Position numbers and translations under genes: made by a program. Under the pieces are notes generated by a model. That model did not search any database. It saw only the letters and a program-made list of their open reading frames with translations, and was not told the DNA's origin. From JALEFZ01 sp964564415 (GTDB lineage Bacteria > Bacteroidota > Bacteroidia > J057): 64,000 nucleotides of DNA. Numbering within the stretch: the stretch's first letter is position 1; every line of letters starts with the position of its first letter. Below are positions 1 to 7,738 of the stretch, piece after piece. Location of the stretch: contig CAZMAV010000011.1 of NCBI GenBank assembly GCA_964564415.1, forward strand, positions 1-64,000, written 5' to 3'.

Positions 1-351
1 GGAATGCGAATTTCAGAGAGAAGATATTACAGAGCTTGGAGATGCGTTAGCCCTGATTTTTATTTGAAGAGCTTTGAGGATGTTATCAAAAGTTCTATCA
101 TCTTGCCAACGACGAAAACGATCATAAACGGTTTTCCAGGGGTCAAAGCGCTCAGGAAGATTACGCCAAGGTGCTCCACTAAATAGCATCCGAAGGATGC
201 CATTGAACATCAATCGATGAGACTTAGCAGGGCGACCCCAGTTAGACTCCGAAACTGGAAAGAGATCCTTGATTTGATCCCATTGTTCATCTGATAACTC
301 ATAACGCCTCATGATGAACAAGATAGCATTTGAGAGAACTTTTTAAACCTC
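1..351 (-). mobile_element. IS5-family (IS427-like) insertion sequence, right-hand end only
   Basis: The window opens inside an insertion sequence whose other end lies to the left, outside the sequence. Its visible end reads GAGGTTTAAAAAGTTCTC on the minus strand (351 to 334), a plausible terminal inverted repeat. It is followed outward by TGA (352-354), which fits the 3-bp TNA target duplication typical of the IS427 subgroup. The first transposase frame starts just inside the end. The second terminal repeat and the second duplication cannot be checked here, so the boundary is an inference from the end motif, the TNA context and the position of the gene. Confidence 0.6.
13..312 (-). CDS. IS5-family transposase, first ORF (DUF4096 domain)
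   Basis: This is the N-terminal part of an IS5/IS427-type transposase. The first 85 residues carry the conserved pattern of the DUF4096 helix-turn-helix domain: YELSDEQWDQIKDLFP, then GRP, then a run including LFSGAPWRNLPERF and DPWKTVYDRFRRWQ. It would bind the terminal repeats of the element. The frame closes with TGA at 13-15, at the usual length of the first ORF in two-ORF members, where the DDE catalytic domain follows in another frame by ribosomal frameshifting. That second frame would lie left of the window. The ATG at 312 is preferred to a TTG at 321 because family members usually begin at MxRYELSD. It is not possible to tell from here whether the whole element is intact. Confidence 0.8.
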   Translation of the reverse strand: MRRYELSDEQWDQIKDLFPVSESNWGRPAKSHRLMFNGILRMLFSGAPWRNLPERFDPWKTVYDRFRRWQDDRTFDNILKALQIKIRANASPSSVISSL

Positions 352-376
352 TGAGGAATTTTCAGATACTACCTAA

Positions 377-1195
377 TTAAAATTTGAGAGACATCCCCAC
401 GCCATAACCGTTTTCAAATCCCGCAGGATAGATATTCAATGAAACCTTATCATCCTTTTTCTTATGAAGATGTGGGATCAATATCCCTCCTAAGGCTCCA
501 ATGGCATACCCAGTAATTACATCTGTGAGAAAATGCTTTCCCGCATTATACCTTTCTATCCCTGTCCAGGCAGGAATGATCGCCGATGCTGCCCAAACCG
601 CAGGCTTCCATTTACTATCTGGAAAATAATCAGCGTAAAACTTTCCTAAAAGAAAGAAATTTACCGTAGTTATAGAGGTATGACCAGAAAAGTAAGAAAA
701 GCGGGCATCTACTTCAGTCTTTAGTTCCATAGGAGCTGTGGGATTGTATACAAAAGGCCGGGGACGCAGAACAAGGGCCTTTGTCGTGAAAGTCAAACCG
801 GTGACCAGCGTATTGACCTCGTACCAAATGACGGCCAGGGTCCCGACCTCCTTCCAAAATTGCTTTCCCTTAGAATTCCCAGTTAGTGGAAAAACAATGT
901 TACTTCCCACTCCCAATATCGCTCCTCCATAAAGCCCTATATCACTCCTGTTATCGGCAGCTGTACTGAAGTTTTCCGTAGCTCCCCTGTCAAAAGCGTT
1001 GATATTCATAGGGTCCAACTGGCTGATTTCAGTCGGGGTTAAGGGGGCTACATCGCTGAGCAGGACCCCACCAAAAAACAGTGCATTGCCACCAATAAAT
1101 AGAGGAAGGTCCTTTCCCCAGCTCAAATGGTAAGGCAATTGAGCCGTCAAGGTCAAGCTCGAAAGGATAAAAAGAAATGTCAGTAAGGTCCGCAT
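377..1195 (-). CDS. PAP2-superfamily membrane-associated phosphatase
   Basis: A lipid or phosphoester phosphatase of the type 2 phosphatidic acid phosphatase superfamily, exported or membrane-bound. The start at 1195 gives a clean signal peptide (MRTLLTFLFILSSLTLTAQ); an upstream in-frame ATG at 1300 would add a non-hydrophobic leader and run into the divergent gene. The three phosphatase motifs are visible: a K-x6-RP box in ALVLRPRPF, YFSGHTSITT for the PSGH box, and RYNAGKHFLTDV for the R-x5-H-x3-D box. Several hydrophobic segments surround them. The C-terminus ends in an aromatic Phe-terminated strand (GVGMSLKF), as in outer-membrane barrels, so the protein may combine a PAP2 core with an outer-membrane tail; this is uncertain. 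The substrate is unknown. It is divergent from the LuxR gene across about 130 bp. Confidence 0.85.
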   Translation of the reverse strand: MRTLLTFLFILSSLTLTAQLPYHLSWGKDLPLFIGGNALFFGGVLLSDVAPLTPTEISQLDPMNINAFDRGATENFSTAADNRSDIGLYGGAILGVGSNIVFPLTGNSKGKQFWKEVGTLAVIWYEVNTLVTGLTFTTKALVLRPRPFVYNPTAPMELKTEVDARFSYFSGHTSITTVNFFLLGKFYADYFPDSKWKPAVWAASAIIPAWTGIERYNAGKHFLTDVITGYAIGALGGILIPHLHKKKDDKVSLNIYPAGFENGYGVGMSLKF

Positions 1196-1325
1196 AACTT
1201 CTACTTTTAACTTAAAAATAATAGATATCTGCCTATTTACTCTCAAAATTGCGCAAAATTGATGTGAATTTAACCTACTGGAAATCGAATGTCCCTTCAT
1301 TATGATAAACTCCTATCTTTACACC

Positions 1326-1757
1326 ATGAATAGGCGCATATGGGCATATGGACTTTTGCTGGGAGCCCTATTGATTTTTTTTAGGCTGGCAGAAAATCTA
1401 TTCTTTTCCGGGGATATTTCTTTGAATATCTTTCTCGGAATCGTGGGACTTTTTTGCCTGGGCCTCGGACTTTGGATGGGTAAAAAACTTTCTTCTTCTC
1501 CCGAGAAGGCCAAAAGTGACACAGCGCACAAGGAAGACCAAGCAAAAGCAAGGATAGAGGAATTGGGCCTTAGCGAGAGGGAAAGAGAAATTCTGGACCT
1601 AATCAGTCAAGGGTTTTCCAACCAAGAGATAGCAGATAACTTGTATATTTCTATCCACACCGTAAAAAGTCACACCGCCAATCTATATAGCAAATTAAAT
1701 GTGAGTCGCCGGACCCAGGCCGTACAAAAGGCCCGAGACTTAAAAATCATTGACTAA
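1326..1757 (+). CDS. Membrane-anchored LuxR-type HTH regulator
   Basis: A transcription factor of 143 residues. Two hydrophobic helices (about residues 4-19 and 31-50) come first, then a charged linker, then a GerE/LuxR-type helix-turn-helix at about 83-138 (LSEREREILDLISQG, NQEIADNLYISIHTVKSH, LYSKLNVSRRTQAV). There is no receiver domain, so it is not a two-component response regulator; the membrane part may sense an envelope signal or simply tether the protein. The ATG at 1326 is chosen over an in-frame ATG at 1302 because a -7-like element (TATCTTTA) sits about 6 bases before it. A 12-bp inverted repeat follows the gene and precedes the DUF4199 gene, so that gene is a natural candidate target (inference). 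Confidence 0.85.
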   Translation: MNRRIWAYGLLLGALLIFFRLAENLFFSGDISLNIFLGIVGLFCLGLGLWMGKKLSSSPEKAKSDTAHKEDQAKARIEELGLSEREREILDLISQGFSNQEIADNLYISIHTVKSHTANLYSKLNVSRRTQAVQKARDLKIID

Positions 1758-1788
1758 TGTTAATGTGTGCCCGCCCACTTAAATCCCT

Positions 1789-1842
1789 CTCATACCAAAG
1801 TACCATTGTCTAAATATCTTCAAAATAGTCCTTTGGTATGAG
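1789..1842. promoter_or_regulatory. 12-bp perfect inverted repeat between luxR-type gene and DUF4199 gene
   Basis: CTCATACCAAAG at 1789-1800 is repeated in perfect inverted orientation as CTTTGGTATGAG at 1831-1842, with a 30-base AT-rich spacer. It lies 31 bases after the LuxR-type gene and 49 bases before the DUF4199 gene. There is no following run of T, so it does not look like a classical intrinsic terminator. The arms are long enough for a dimeric operator. Whether the neighbouring regulator binds it is only an inference; a cruciform or an RNA hairpin in the leader is the alternative. Confidence 0.45.
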
Positions 1843-1891
1843 GAAATCACTCTTCATATTTCCGATATAGCCCATACAAAATGAAAGTATC

Positions 1892-2413
1892 ATGAAAAAA
1901 AATGCTCTTATCTACGGCCTGATTGCAGGCGGAGTTGTTTCCCTAAGTCTGGTCCTGGGATTCGAACTTTCAAAAGCTAATGGAGGAACGAACCAGGAAT
2001 TGGGAGAATTTCTGGGATTTGCAGGAATGATATTGAGCTTTTCTACCATTTTTATGGGGGTTCATGCTGAAAGGAAAGCAAAGGAAGGTAGCAGTTTTTC
2101 CTATTGGGAGGGGTTTAGGGTAGGCCTGGTTATAAGCCTGGTTGCCTCTGCCATCTATGTTATCACCTGGATGGTCTATTCCCACTTTTACGCCCAGGGC
2201 TTTATGGAAAACTATGCCCAAATCATGATTGAAAAGAAAGAAGTTGCCGGAATGATGGGAGATGAATTGGAAGCTTATAAGGCAGAAATGGATAAGTCTG
2301 TGGAGCAATATGAAAATCCATTTTACAAGGCCGGCGTAACCTTTATTGAGATTTTTCCTATTGGTTTGTTGATGAGCCTGGTAGCCGCAGCTGTGTATCG
2401 CAGCAAAGCCTGA
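1892..2413 (+). CDS. DUF4199-family integral membrane protein
   Basis: A 173-residue membrane protein that matches the layout of the DUF4199 family of Bacteroidota: four hydrophobic helices (about 5-25, 40-58, 72-95, 148-168) and a hydrophilic loop between the third and fourth helix. The loop (about 100-145) is rich in Glu, Lys and Met. Small Gly motifs occur in the first helix (GLIAGGVVSLSLVLG). The family has no established biochemical function. The gene is preceded by a 12-bp inverted repeat and a LuxR-type regulator, and is followed by a hairpin separating it from a convergent gene. Confidence 0.75.
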   Translation: MKKNALIYGLIAGGVVSLSLVLGFELSKANGGTNQELGEFLGFAGMILSFSTIFMGVHAERKAKEGSSFSYWEGFRVGLVISLVASAIYVITWMVYSHFYAQGFMENYAQIMIEKKEVAGMMGDELEAYKAEMDKSVEQYENPFYKAGVTFIEIFPIGLLMSLVAAAVYRSKA

Positions 2414-2453
2414 AACCCATTGTCAAAAAGTCCGCTAAATGATCTCCAGTTAT

Positions 2454-2518
2454 AAGCCACAGGTCCTTCGGTGTCAGAGACCTGCGGCTTTGAATATCTT
2501 TCTTCAATTTATTGAAGA
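2454..2518. terminator. Tandem hairpins between convergent genes
   Basis: Two stem-loops sit between convergent stops. The first pairs AGCCACAGGTC (2455-2465) with GACCTGCGGCT (2479-2489), 11 bp with one G-U type mismatch. The second pairs TCTTCAAT (2501-2508) with ATTGAAGA (2511-2518). The position and stem quality suggest bidirectional termination; T runs are weak, so termination strength is uncertain. Confidence 0.5.
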
Positions 2519-2523
2519 TAATC

Positions 2524-3057
2524 TTAATTAGCAGCGATGGCAATGATAGCCGGAATGACCACCCATCCTACCAGGGTATGTAGAATGTTGCTTTGCTTGG
2601 CTTTTTGCTTGTAGCAAGCCAAATACTGGTTATTGGAAAATAGCTCTTCGTTTTCCGAAAGTCGCTTGGTTTTATCCTTTCTGGGAGAAGGATTACCAAT
2701 GGCCGCCATTAGGGTACCTATAGGGCCAAATACTATTCCAGAAAGTACATGCTTAAATACCTTTCCGTGAAAGGCTTTAGCATCGGCTGTCCCTCGCCCG
2801 CAGGCCGTGAGCCCCTCAGCTTCCATCTTGTAGAACTTTTTGGCCATGCGGCTTTTGTCATTCTCAAATCCAATCATACTGATGTCCGAAGCTGGAATCA
2901 GGTAGGTCTCACCTTCGGATTTGAAGGTCAGTTGGCAATCTTTAAATTGCTTTGCTTTCCCCTGAAAAATGTGTCCGCTTGCAAGGCGGATGACATCTCC
3001 TGCGTGAAGGCCAAAAGATAAACCTAAGATTAGGACAAGGCTTAAAATACGTTTCAT
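2524..3057 (-). CDS. Exported protein of unknown function with SH3-like N-terminal segment
   Basis: A 177-residue protein that I do not recognise by name. Residues 1-19 form a signal peptide (MKRILSLVLILGLSFGLHA). Residues 20-70 read as a short beta-rich segment (GDVIRLASGHIFQGKAKQF, then TYLIPASDISMIGFE), a pattern seen in small SH3/Sm-like modules of Bacteroidota exported proteins. The rest contains a Gly-rich stretch, a hydrophobic segment (VFGPIGTLMAAIG) and a C-terminal hydrophobic helix (GWVVIPAIIAIAAN) that could anchor it in the inner membrane. No catalytic motif is visible. It has its own -7-like promoter at 3124-3131. Confidence 0.65.
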   Translation of the reverse strand: MKRILSLVLILGLSFGLHAGDVIRLASGHIFQGKAKQFKDCQLTFKSEGETYLIPASDISMIGFENDKSRMAKKFYKMEAEGLTACGRGTADAKAFHGKVFKHVLSGIVFGPIGTLMAAIGNPSPRKDKTKRLSENEELFSNNQYLACYKQKAKQSNILHTLVGWVVIPAIIAIAAN

Positions 3058-3111
3058 AAGTCTATTGTTTGGTTTGAAATAAAGTTTAGGGGATTAAATG
3101 AGTATCGCCTG

Positions 3112-3149
3112 CTTGGGATTAAGCAAAGATAATTTGTGAAAATCCCAAG
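3112..3149 (-). promoter_or_regulatory. Promoter -7 element framed by a 9-bp inverted repeat
   Basis: On the minus strand TATCTTTG (3131 to 3124) matches the Bacteroidota -7 consensus TAnnTTTG, about 67 bases before the start of the gene at 3057. It sits in the loop of a perfect 9-bp inverted repeat, CTTGGGATT (3112-3120) and AATCCCAAG (3141-3149). A repeat placed around the -7 box would suit an operator. No good -33 TTTG is seen at the expected spacing. The rest of 3058-3390 shows nothing else I can support. Confidence 0.4.
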
Positions 3150-3390
3150 AGGGCTACTAATCTGATGGAGTCTAAAATCCATCAAAGGTTGTCCCTACAT
3201 TAAGTATGGTGGGATAAAGCAAACAAAGAGGCTAAGCTAGGCTCTCCTCTAGGAATATTTATGCTTTTTGAAAAGCATCCAGCTTTTACCCGGAAAATCG
3301 GAAACCCTTTCACCCCTATTTTCTTTTATCTTGAACCACCTATCAAAAGAATTGCTATCTCTTTGATTCTCGAAAAATCCCAAGAACTTT

Positions 3391-4451
3391 TTTCTCTTTC
3401 TGGATACCATGGCTGCCAACCAATTAGCATTGGTATTTGAATTTAAAGAAGCCTGAACATTGTTTCCCCTTATCTCCATAGGAGGAGTGGAAGGGAATGT
3501 CTGGTGGGAAATAGGAGCCTTAGAAATCAATTTTTTAGGCCGGGGAATGAACCTTTCTGCCTCTTACCGCAATATTGATAACAGGAGTAATTTTGAAATT
3601 TTCTTCCGCCATCCCTATCTGATGGGATCAAGATGGGGTCTTTCCGCAGGCCTGCACAGATATGCATCTGTAGAGCCCTTGTATTTCGACGAGGGCCCCG
3701 TCCGATATGACTATACCAATCAAAGTGCCAGTCTAGGCATCTCCGTGAGTTTTCCGTAGGGCACACCCTCGAACTGGGAGAGATATATTTTATCGAGAGC
3801 TATGCAAAAAATCCCGAACAGGAACCGCTAGACCCCCAGGTCCCGAGCAAGCCCCTTTGCCCAAAGCATTGGCAAAGCTCACCCATCGGTTTGATCGGAT
3901 CAACTATCATTACTTCTATCTGGATGGAATCCTAAATGTTACCCTTCTGGAATCTGTCTTCAATTTTGAAAATGGAAGTTATTTCAATCTCTTCATCAAC
4001 GATTTTCATTATTTCCATCGCATTGGCAAAAAAGATAACCTTGCATTTAGGTGGCGTACCGGACTTTCCACCAATGTCAATTCGCCATTTACTCCCTTTA
4101 TCCTTGACAACCGAATAAAAATCAGAGGGTCTGGAAACCGAATTGATAGAGGGACTGCCTCACTTATCCTGAACTTTGAGTATCGGTATAACCTTTGAGA
4201 AAGTGAGAACTTCGTCATTCAAGAGGTGCTTTTTTCTGATATTTGGCGCCTGGCGTACAGCCGGTGGTGAGGTAAGCGATCTGATAGACCCTAATGTGCT
4301 TAGACAATTTGCAGGTCCTGGAATTCGCATTATTTATTTCAAGACCCACAATGCAATGCTGAAGTTGGATTATAGCTTTGATTTGTATCAGCGAGGAAAA
4401 AAGGCCTGGTATTTGGGTTTGGACAGTATGTTTGATGAAGGTTATGTTTAA
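3391..4451 (+). pseudogene. Decayed Omp85/BamA-like outer-membrane beta-barrel gene
   Basis: The remains of the barrel half of an Omp85-superfamily outer-membrane protein, spread over three frames. Frame 1 (to 3759, with a stop near 3436) carries WWEIGALEINFLGRGMNLS and FFRHPYLMGSRWGLSAG. Frame 3 then continues from 3759 with GHTLELGEIYFIESYAK. Frame 2 (3857-4198) carries the Omp85 signature region IRGSGNRIDRG followed by LILNFEYRYNL. Frame 3 again (to 4451) carries WRTAGGE and GPGIRIIYF and ends in a Gly-Tyr-Val terminus. At least three frame changes and one internal stop rule out a single programmed frameshift. The POTRA half and signal peptide are missing. No function remains. Confidence 0.8.
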
Positions 4452-4759
4452 AATTCCTCTTTGATAAGCATTTTTCCAAGGTCGAACATACTAATTTTAA
4501 GAGCTCTCTTCTGTTCAAAAATTTTCCTACCTACCTATTTCTAAACCTCACAGACCAACTAGCAGGGATAGCAGAAACAGTAGAAACACTAGAAAAGAAG
4601 TCCTCACAGGACTTCCGGGCAAATCAAAGTGGGAGAGTTGTTCTTCAACTTGGCCTTGCGTATCTTTAAATGTGGGTCAGTTCAGGATGGAAAATTGTCT
4701 GCATGATAACTGCAATTTTACAACTTGATTGATGCCCACTATTTTTTTGTCATGTATTA

Positions 4760-4844
4760 GAGGCTGTTTAATTTTATAGTCTTCAGTTTACATGCTTTTG
4801 AAAGACAACTGTAATCAGAAAGGATAAATCTTAAATAAGCTCTC
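4760..4844 (+). mobile_element. Short, internally deleted copy of a MITE
   Basis: An 85-bp copy of the element seen intact at 33979-34137, in opposite orientation. Bases 4760-4794 (starting GAGGCTGTTTAATTTTATA) match the right end of the long copy almost base for base. The reverse complement of 4844-4796 (with ATTTATCCTTTC and GTCTTTCAAAA) matches the left end of the long copy. The middle is absent. The left end is preceded by TTA (4757-4759), a TNA target; the right duplication is not recognisable, as expected for an old copy. It ends 25 bases before plsC, so it forms that gene's upstream region. The rest of 4452-4869 holds nothing I can support. Confidence 0.65.
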
Positions 4845-4869
4845 AGATATCGGGGTTAAAACTTTGCCT

Positions 4870-5640
4870 ATGCAGCGTCTACGCGGTTTTTTACGACTTC
4901 TTTTATTCGTGTGGATCATTTCTTTTTACATATTAATGGTTCTGATTCGCTCGCTTTTTCCCAAAAAAGGTCCCAACTATGCTTATCCCATCGTCAAAAG
5001 ATGGTCGCGAAGGTCAATTAAAGCCCTTGGAGTCGAAGTTGAATATCAGGGAAGACGTCCAGATTACGGAGCCCTTTTGGTACCCAACCACCGGTCCTAC
5101 ATAGATATCGTCCACCTGATTACGGGCAATCCTATTTGTTTTGTCGCTAAAAAAGAAGTTCAAAGTTGGCCCCTGGTAGGCAAGGGGGCAGACATCCTCC
5201 GAACGATCTGGGTGGATCGGAGCAGTAAGGAAAGCCGTCGCCAAACCCGTTTTGACGTCAAAAAGCGGCTTAAAGAAAACGTCTCCGTCATCGTTTTTCC
5301 CGAAGGTACCACCTTAAAAGCCCCTGACCTGGGTAAGCTTCATAGGGGGATTTTTCACATATCTGCTGATGGAGAAGTTCCTGTGGTACCTGTAGCCATC
5401 GAGTATGAAGACCCTAATGACGCCTGGGTAGGTGATGAAACCTTTCTCCCCCATTTTCTACGTGCCTTTGGAGGGAAAAAAAGAACAAGGGTCAAGGTGA
5501 GGTATGGAGAAGTTATGCGGGAAAAAGATGGAGATGTCCTCAAGGAAAAAGTTCAGGAATGGTTGGAGCATAACCTAAAGGACCTGCAAGACGAGTGGGG
5601 GATGAAATTTGAAGCAGAAAAAAAGTACCTCAGCCGCTAG
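4870..5640 (+). CDS. plsC: 1-acyl-sn-glycerol-3-phosphate acyltransferase (PlsC family)
   Basis: A membrane enzyme that acylates lysophosphatidic acid to phosphatidic acid, the second acyl transfer of phospholipid synthesis. Of 256 residues, an N-terminal hydrophobic helix (about 8-29) precedes the acyltransferase fold. The catalytic NHRSYID box (H74, D79) and the FPEGTT box (143-148) that binds the glycerol phosphate are intact, and a later VPVAIEY strand fits the family. The ATG at 4870 is preferred to a TTG at 4864. The hydrolase gene follows after 26 bases in the same direction, suggesting cotranscription. A closely related lysophospholipid acyltransferase role cannot be excluded. Confidence 0.88.
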   Translation: MQRLRGFLRLLLFVWIISFYILMVLIRSLFPKKGPNYAYPIVKRWSRRSIKALGVEVEYQGRRPDYGALLVPNHRSYIDIVHLITGNPICFVAKKEVQSWPLVGKGADILRTIWVDRSSKESRRQTRFDVKKRLKENVSVIVFPEGTTLKAPDLGKLHRGIFHISADGEVPVVPVAIEYEDPNDAWVGDETFLPHFLRAFGGKKRTRVKVRYGEVMREKDGDVLKEKVQEWLEHNLKDLQDEWGMKFEAEKKYLSR

Positions 5641-5666
5641 CATTTTTTTAAAAGAACAAGCTAAAA

Positions 5667-7727
5667 ATGAACATAAAGATTTGTTTTTCTCTCGGGATTT
5701 TTCTCTCCTTATTAATTTGGGTAGTGCAGGGGCAAGGGGTTGAAGACCCTTTTATCAGGGAAAAGGACTATAAAAACGGACAACCCACCTACGAAAGCTA
5801 TAAAAGAACTTCTACATTTGTGGATATGTCGGACGGCGTCAAACTCGCTGTCGATATCCTTGAGCCCAGACAGGGGCCCTTCAAAGAAAAATCTCCGGTT
5901 GTATTTATTTTTACTCCCTATGGAAGGTCCTACCTGGTCCCTGATGTAGGCTTTTTTGGCCGACTTGCAGGGGCTATCGCAGGAGTAGGCTGGGGACCTG
6001 ACGTAGATATGGGCGATTACAATCCGAGTGTGGAATTGCTCCTCCGCCAGGGGTACCGGGTGGTGGTGGCAGATATGCGTGGTACAGGGGCTTCATTTGG
6101 CTATCAAATGCCCTTGGAACCTCGTTTGGCAAGGGATGGAAAAGAAATAGTTGAGTGGATTGCTGATCAAAACTGGTGCGATGGAAATATAGGAATGATT
6201 GGAGCCTCCTTTCTTGCCTGGGCCCAGTTTGTGACCGCTGCTCAGAAGCCAGAGGCCCTAAAGTGCATAGTCCCTGAAGTAATGGGCTTTGACGTTTACT
6301 CTACAGGGGTAAGACCTGGAGGTATCCCCCTGGAGAGGTGGATTGATGGCTTTTCCTACCGGCTCAGAGGCTACAACCTTAATGTAAAGGAAATCTCAAA
6401 GGGGCTTTTTCCTACCCTTCCCGTCATAGACGAGGATCATGATGGGGACCTCGAAGATGAATGGCCTCACATAAACAGGGAAGAAATCGGCAAAGGATAT
6501 TTTTTTCCGACCTATTCCGATGGCAAAAGAAGGGAGCAGTCCCTTTATTATGCAGCTATCTTGGATCACTTGGACAATGTACAGGGAGAGGAATTTTTGG
6601 ATTCCAGCTTTCAATACTACGATAGCTATGGCCCTCCACCATTCGATACAGTATCATATAAAGTTACCAGTCCAGGCTACTATGCCAGGGATATAGCTGA
6701 AAGCGGAGTGGCAGTCTACAATATTGGAGGTTGGTATGATGGCTTTGTTAAGGGTACACCCATGTGGCAGGCCACACTGGCCGAGACCAATCCCTCCCAC
6801 ATGATGATAGCTCCCCGTTTTCATATTCCTATCATACCCAAATACTATCGCAAGTTTTCCGGCTACAAGGGAAATTACCCTGAACAACTGGCGATGGAAC
6901 AACTGCGCTTCCTGGACTATCACCTCAAAGGCCTACAAAATGGATGGGAAAAAGATTCTGCAGTCAAAATATTCATTGTACATGAGGGCTGGTATCTGGC
7001 CAATCAATGGCCCCTCCCCAACAGCAATTATAAAAGCTACTTTTTTCAATCCGATGGGAGTCTCTCCCATCAATTAAGAAAAAAGGGAAGACTCAGCTAT
7101 GAGGTAGATTTTACGGTGAGTTCTAACTACGGTAAAAACAAGCGAAACCGATGGTTGATGTACCTGCCTGGTACGGGAGAGGTGATGAACCGCAAAGAAG
7201 TTGACGATAAAACCCTGCTTTTAGAAAGTTCACCCCTAAGTAAAGACTTCATTGTAGCTGGTCACCCCCTTGTTTCAGTCTACCTGTCAAATGATAGGCC
7301 CTATGGTGATCTCTTTGTCTACCTCGAAGAAGTAGATGATAAAGGAAATGCTTATTATGTAACGGAAGGACAGCTCAGAGGGGGATGGGCACAAACCCGG
7401 GACTACGATGTGGTGGCTGATCATCGGATAAAAGTAAAACCTGACCTTATGCCCTGGAAAGGTTTTCAAGCCAATCAATGGCAAGACAGCATTTTTGCAA
7501 AAAATGAAGTGGTAGAAATGAGCTTCGACCTCCTCCCCATTGCCTATAAATTTCGCAAAGGCAATCGGATACGAATCTCTATTGCTGGCGCAGACAGGGG
7601 TAATTTTCAGCTTCATCCCAAGCTTTGTCCTGATGGAGATCCTCGAAAATGTCTTCCAACGACCTACAGGATAATTTGTACAGATAGCTATCCCTCTAAG
7701 ATTGAGTTGCCCATACTAGAGAGATAA
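5667..7727 (+). CDS. CocE/NonD-family serine hydrolase, S15 X-Pro dipeptidyl-peptidase type
   Basis: A 686-residue exported alpha/beta hydrolase of the CocE/NonD and X-Pro dipeptidyl-peptidase (S15) group. A signal peptide covers residues 1-22. The nucleophile elbow is GMIGAS with Ser181; the usual aromatic after Ser is present as Phe. A likely acid is the Asp in IGGWYDG and a likely His lies in APRFHIP. The C-terminal third (about 470-680) has the jelly-roll domain of the family (GHPLVSVYLS, FRKGNRIRISIAGAD). The substrate may be an ester, an amide, a beta-lactam or a Pro peptide; the sequence alone does not decide. It is probably cotranscribed with plsC. Confidence 0.82.
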   Translation: MNIKICFSLGIFLSLLIWVVQGQGVEDPFIREKDYKNGQPTYESYKRTSTFVDMSDGVKLAVDILEPRQGPFKEKSPVVFIFTPYGRSYLVPDVGFFGRLAGAIAGVGWGPDVDMGDYNPSVELLLRQGYRVVVADMRGTGASFGYQMPLEPRLARDGKEIVEWIADQNWCDGNIGMIGASFLAWAQFVTAAQKPEALKCIVPEVMGFDVYSTGVRPGGIPLERWIDGFSYRLRGYNLNVKEISKGLFPTLPVIDEDHDGDLEDEWPHINREEIGKGYFFPTYSDGKRREQSLYYAAILDHLDNVQGEEFLDSSFQYYDSYGPPPFDTVSYKVTSPGYYARDIAESGVAVYNIGGWYDGFVKGTPMWQATLAETNPSHMMIAPRFHIPIIPKYYRKFSGYKGNYPEQLAMEQLRFLDYHLKGLQNGWEKDSAVKIFIVHEGWYLANQWPLPNSNYKSYFFQSDGSLSHQLRKKGRLSYEVDFTVSSNYGKNKRNRWLMYLPGTGEVMNRKEVDDKTLLLESSPLSKDFIVAGHPLVSVYLSNDRPYGDLFVYLEEVDDKGNAYYVTEGQLRGGWAQTRDYDVVADHRIKVKPDLMPWKGFQANQWQDSIFAKNEVVEMSFDLLPIAYKFRKGNRIRISIAGADRGNFQLHPKLCPDGDPRKCLPTTYRIICTDSYPSKIELPILER

Positions 7728-7738
7728 GATAATCAGGT

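Noticed and set aside
1302..1325. Upstream ATG of the LuxR-type gene at 1302
   Set aside because: It would place the -7-like TATCTTTA inside the gene; the ATG at 1326 follows that box and starts closer to the first membrane helix.
3249..3530. 93-codon minus-strand frame overlapping the Omp85 remnant
   Set aside because: Its composition is low in structure-like pattern and the plus strand at the same place gives recognisable Omp85 sequence; it is a shadow of the pseudogene.
3391..4451. Programmed frameshifting as an explanation of the Omp85 frames
   Set aside because: Several frame changes in both directions plus an internal stop and the loss of the N-terminal half cannot be explained by one recoding site.
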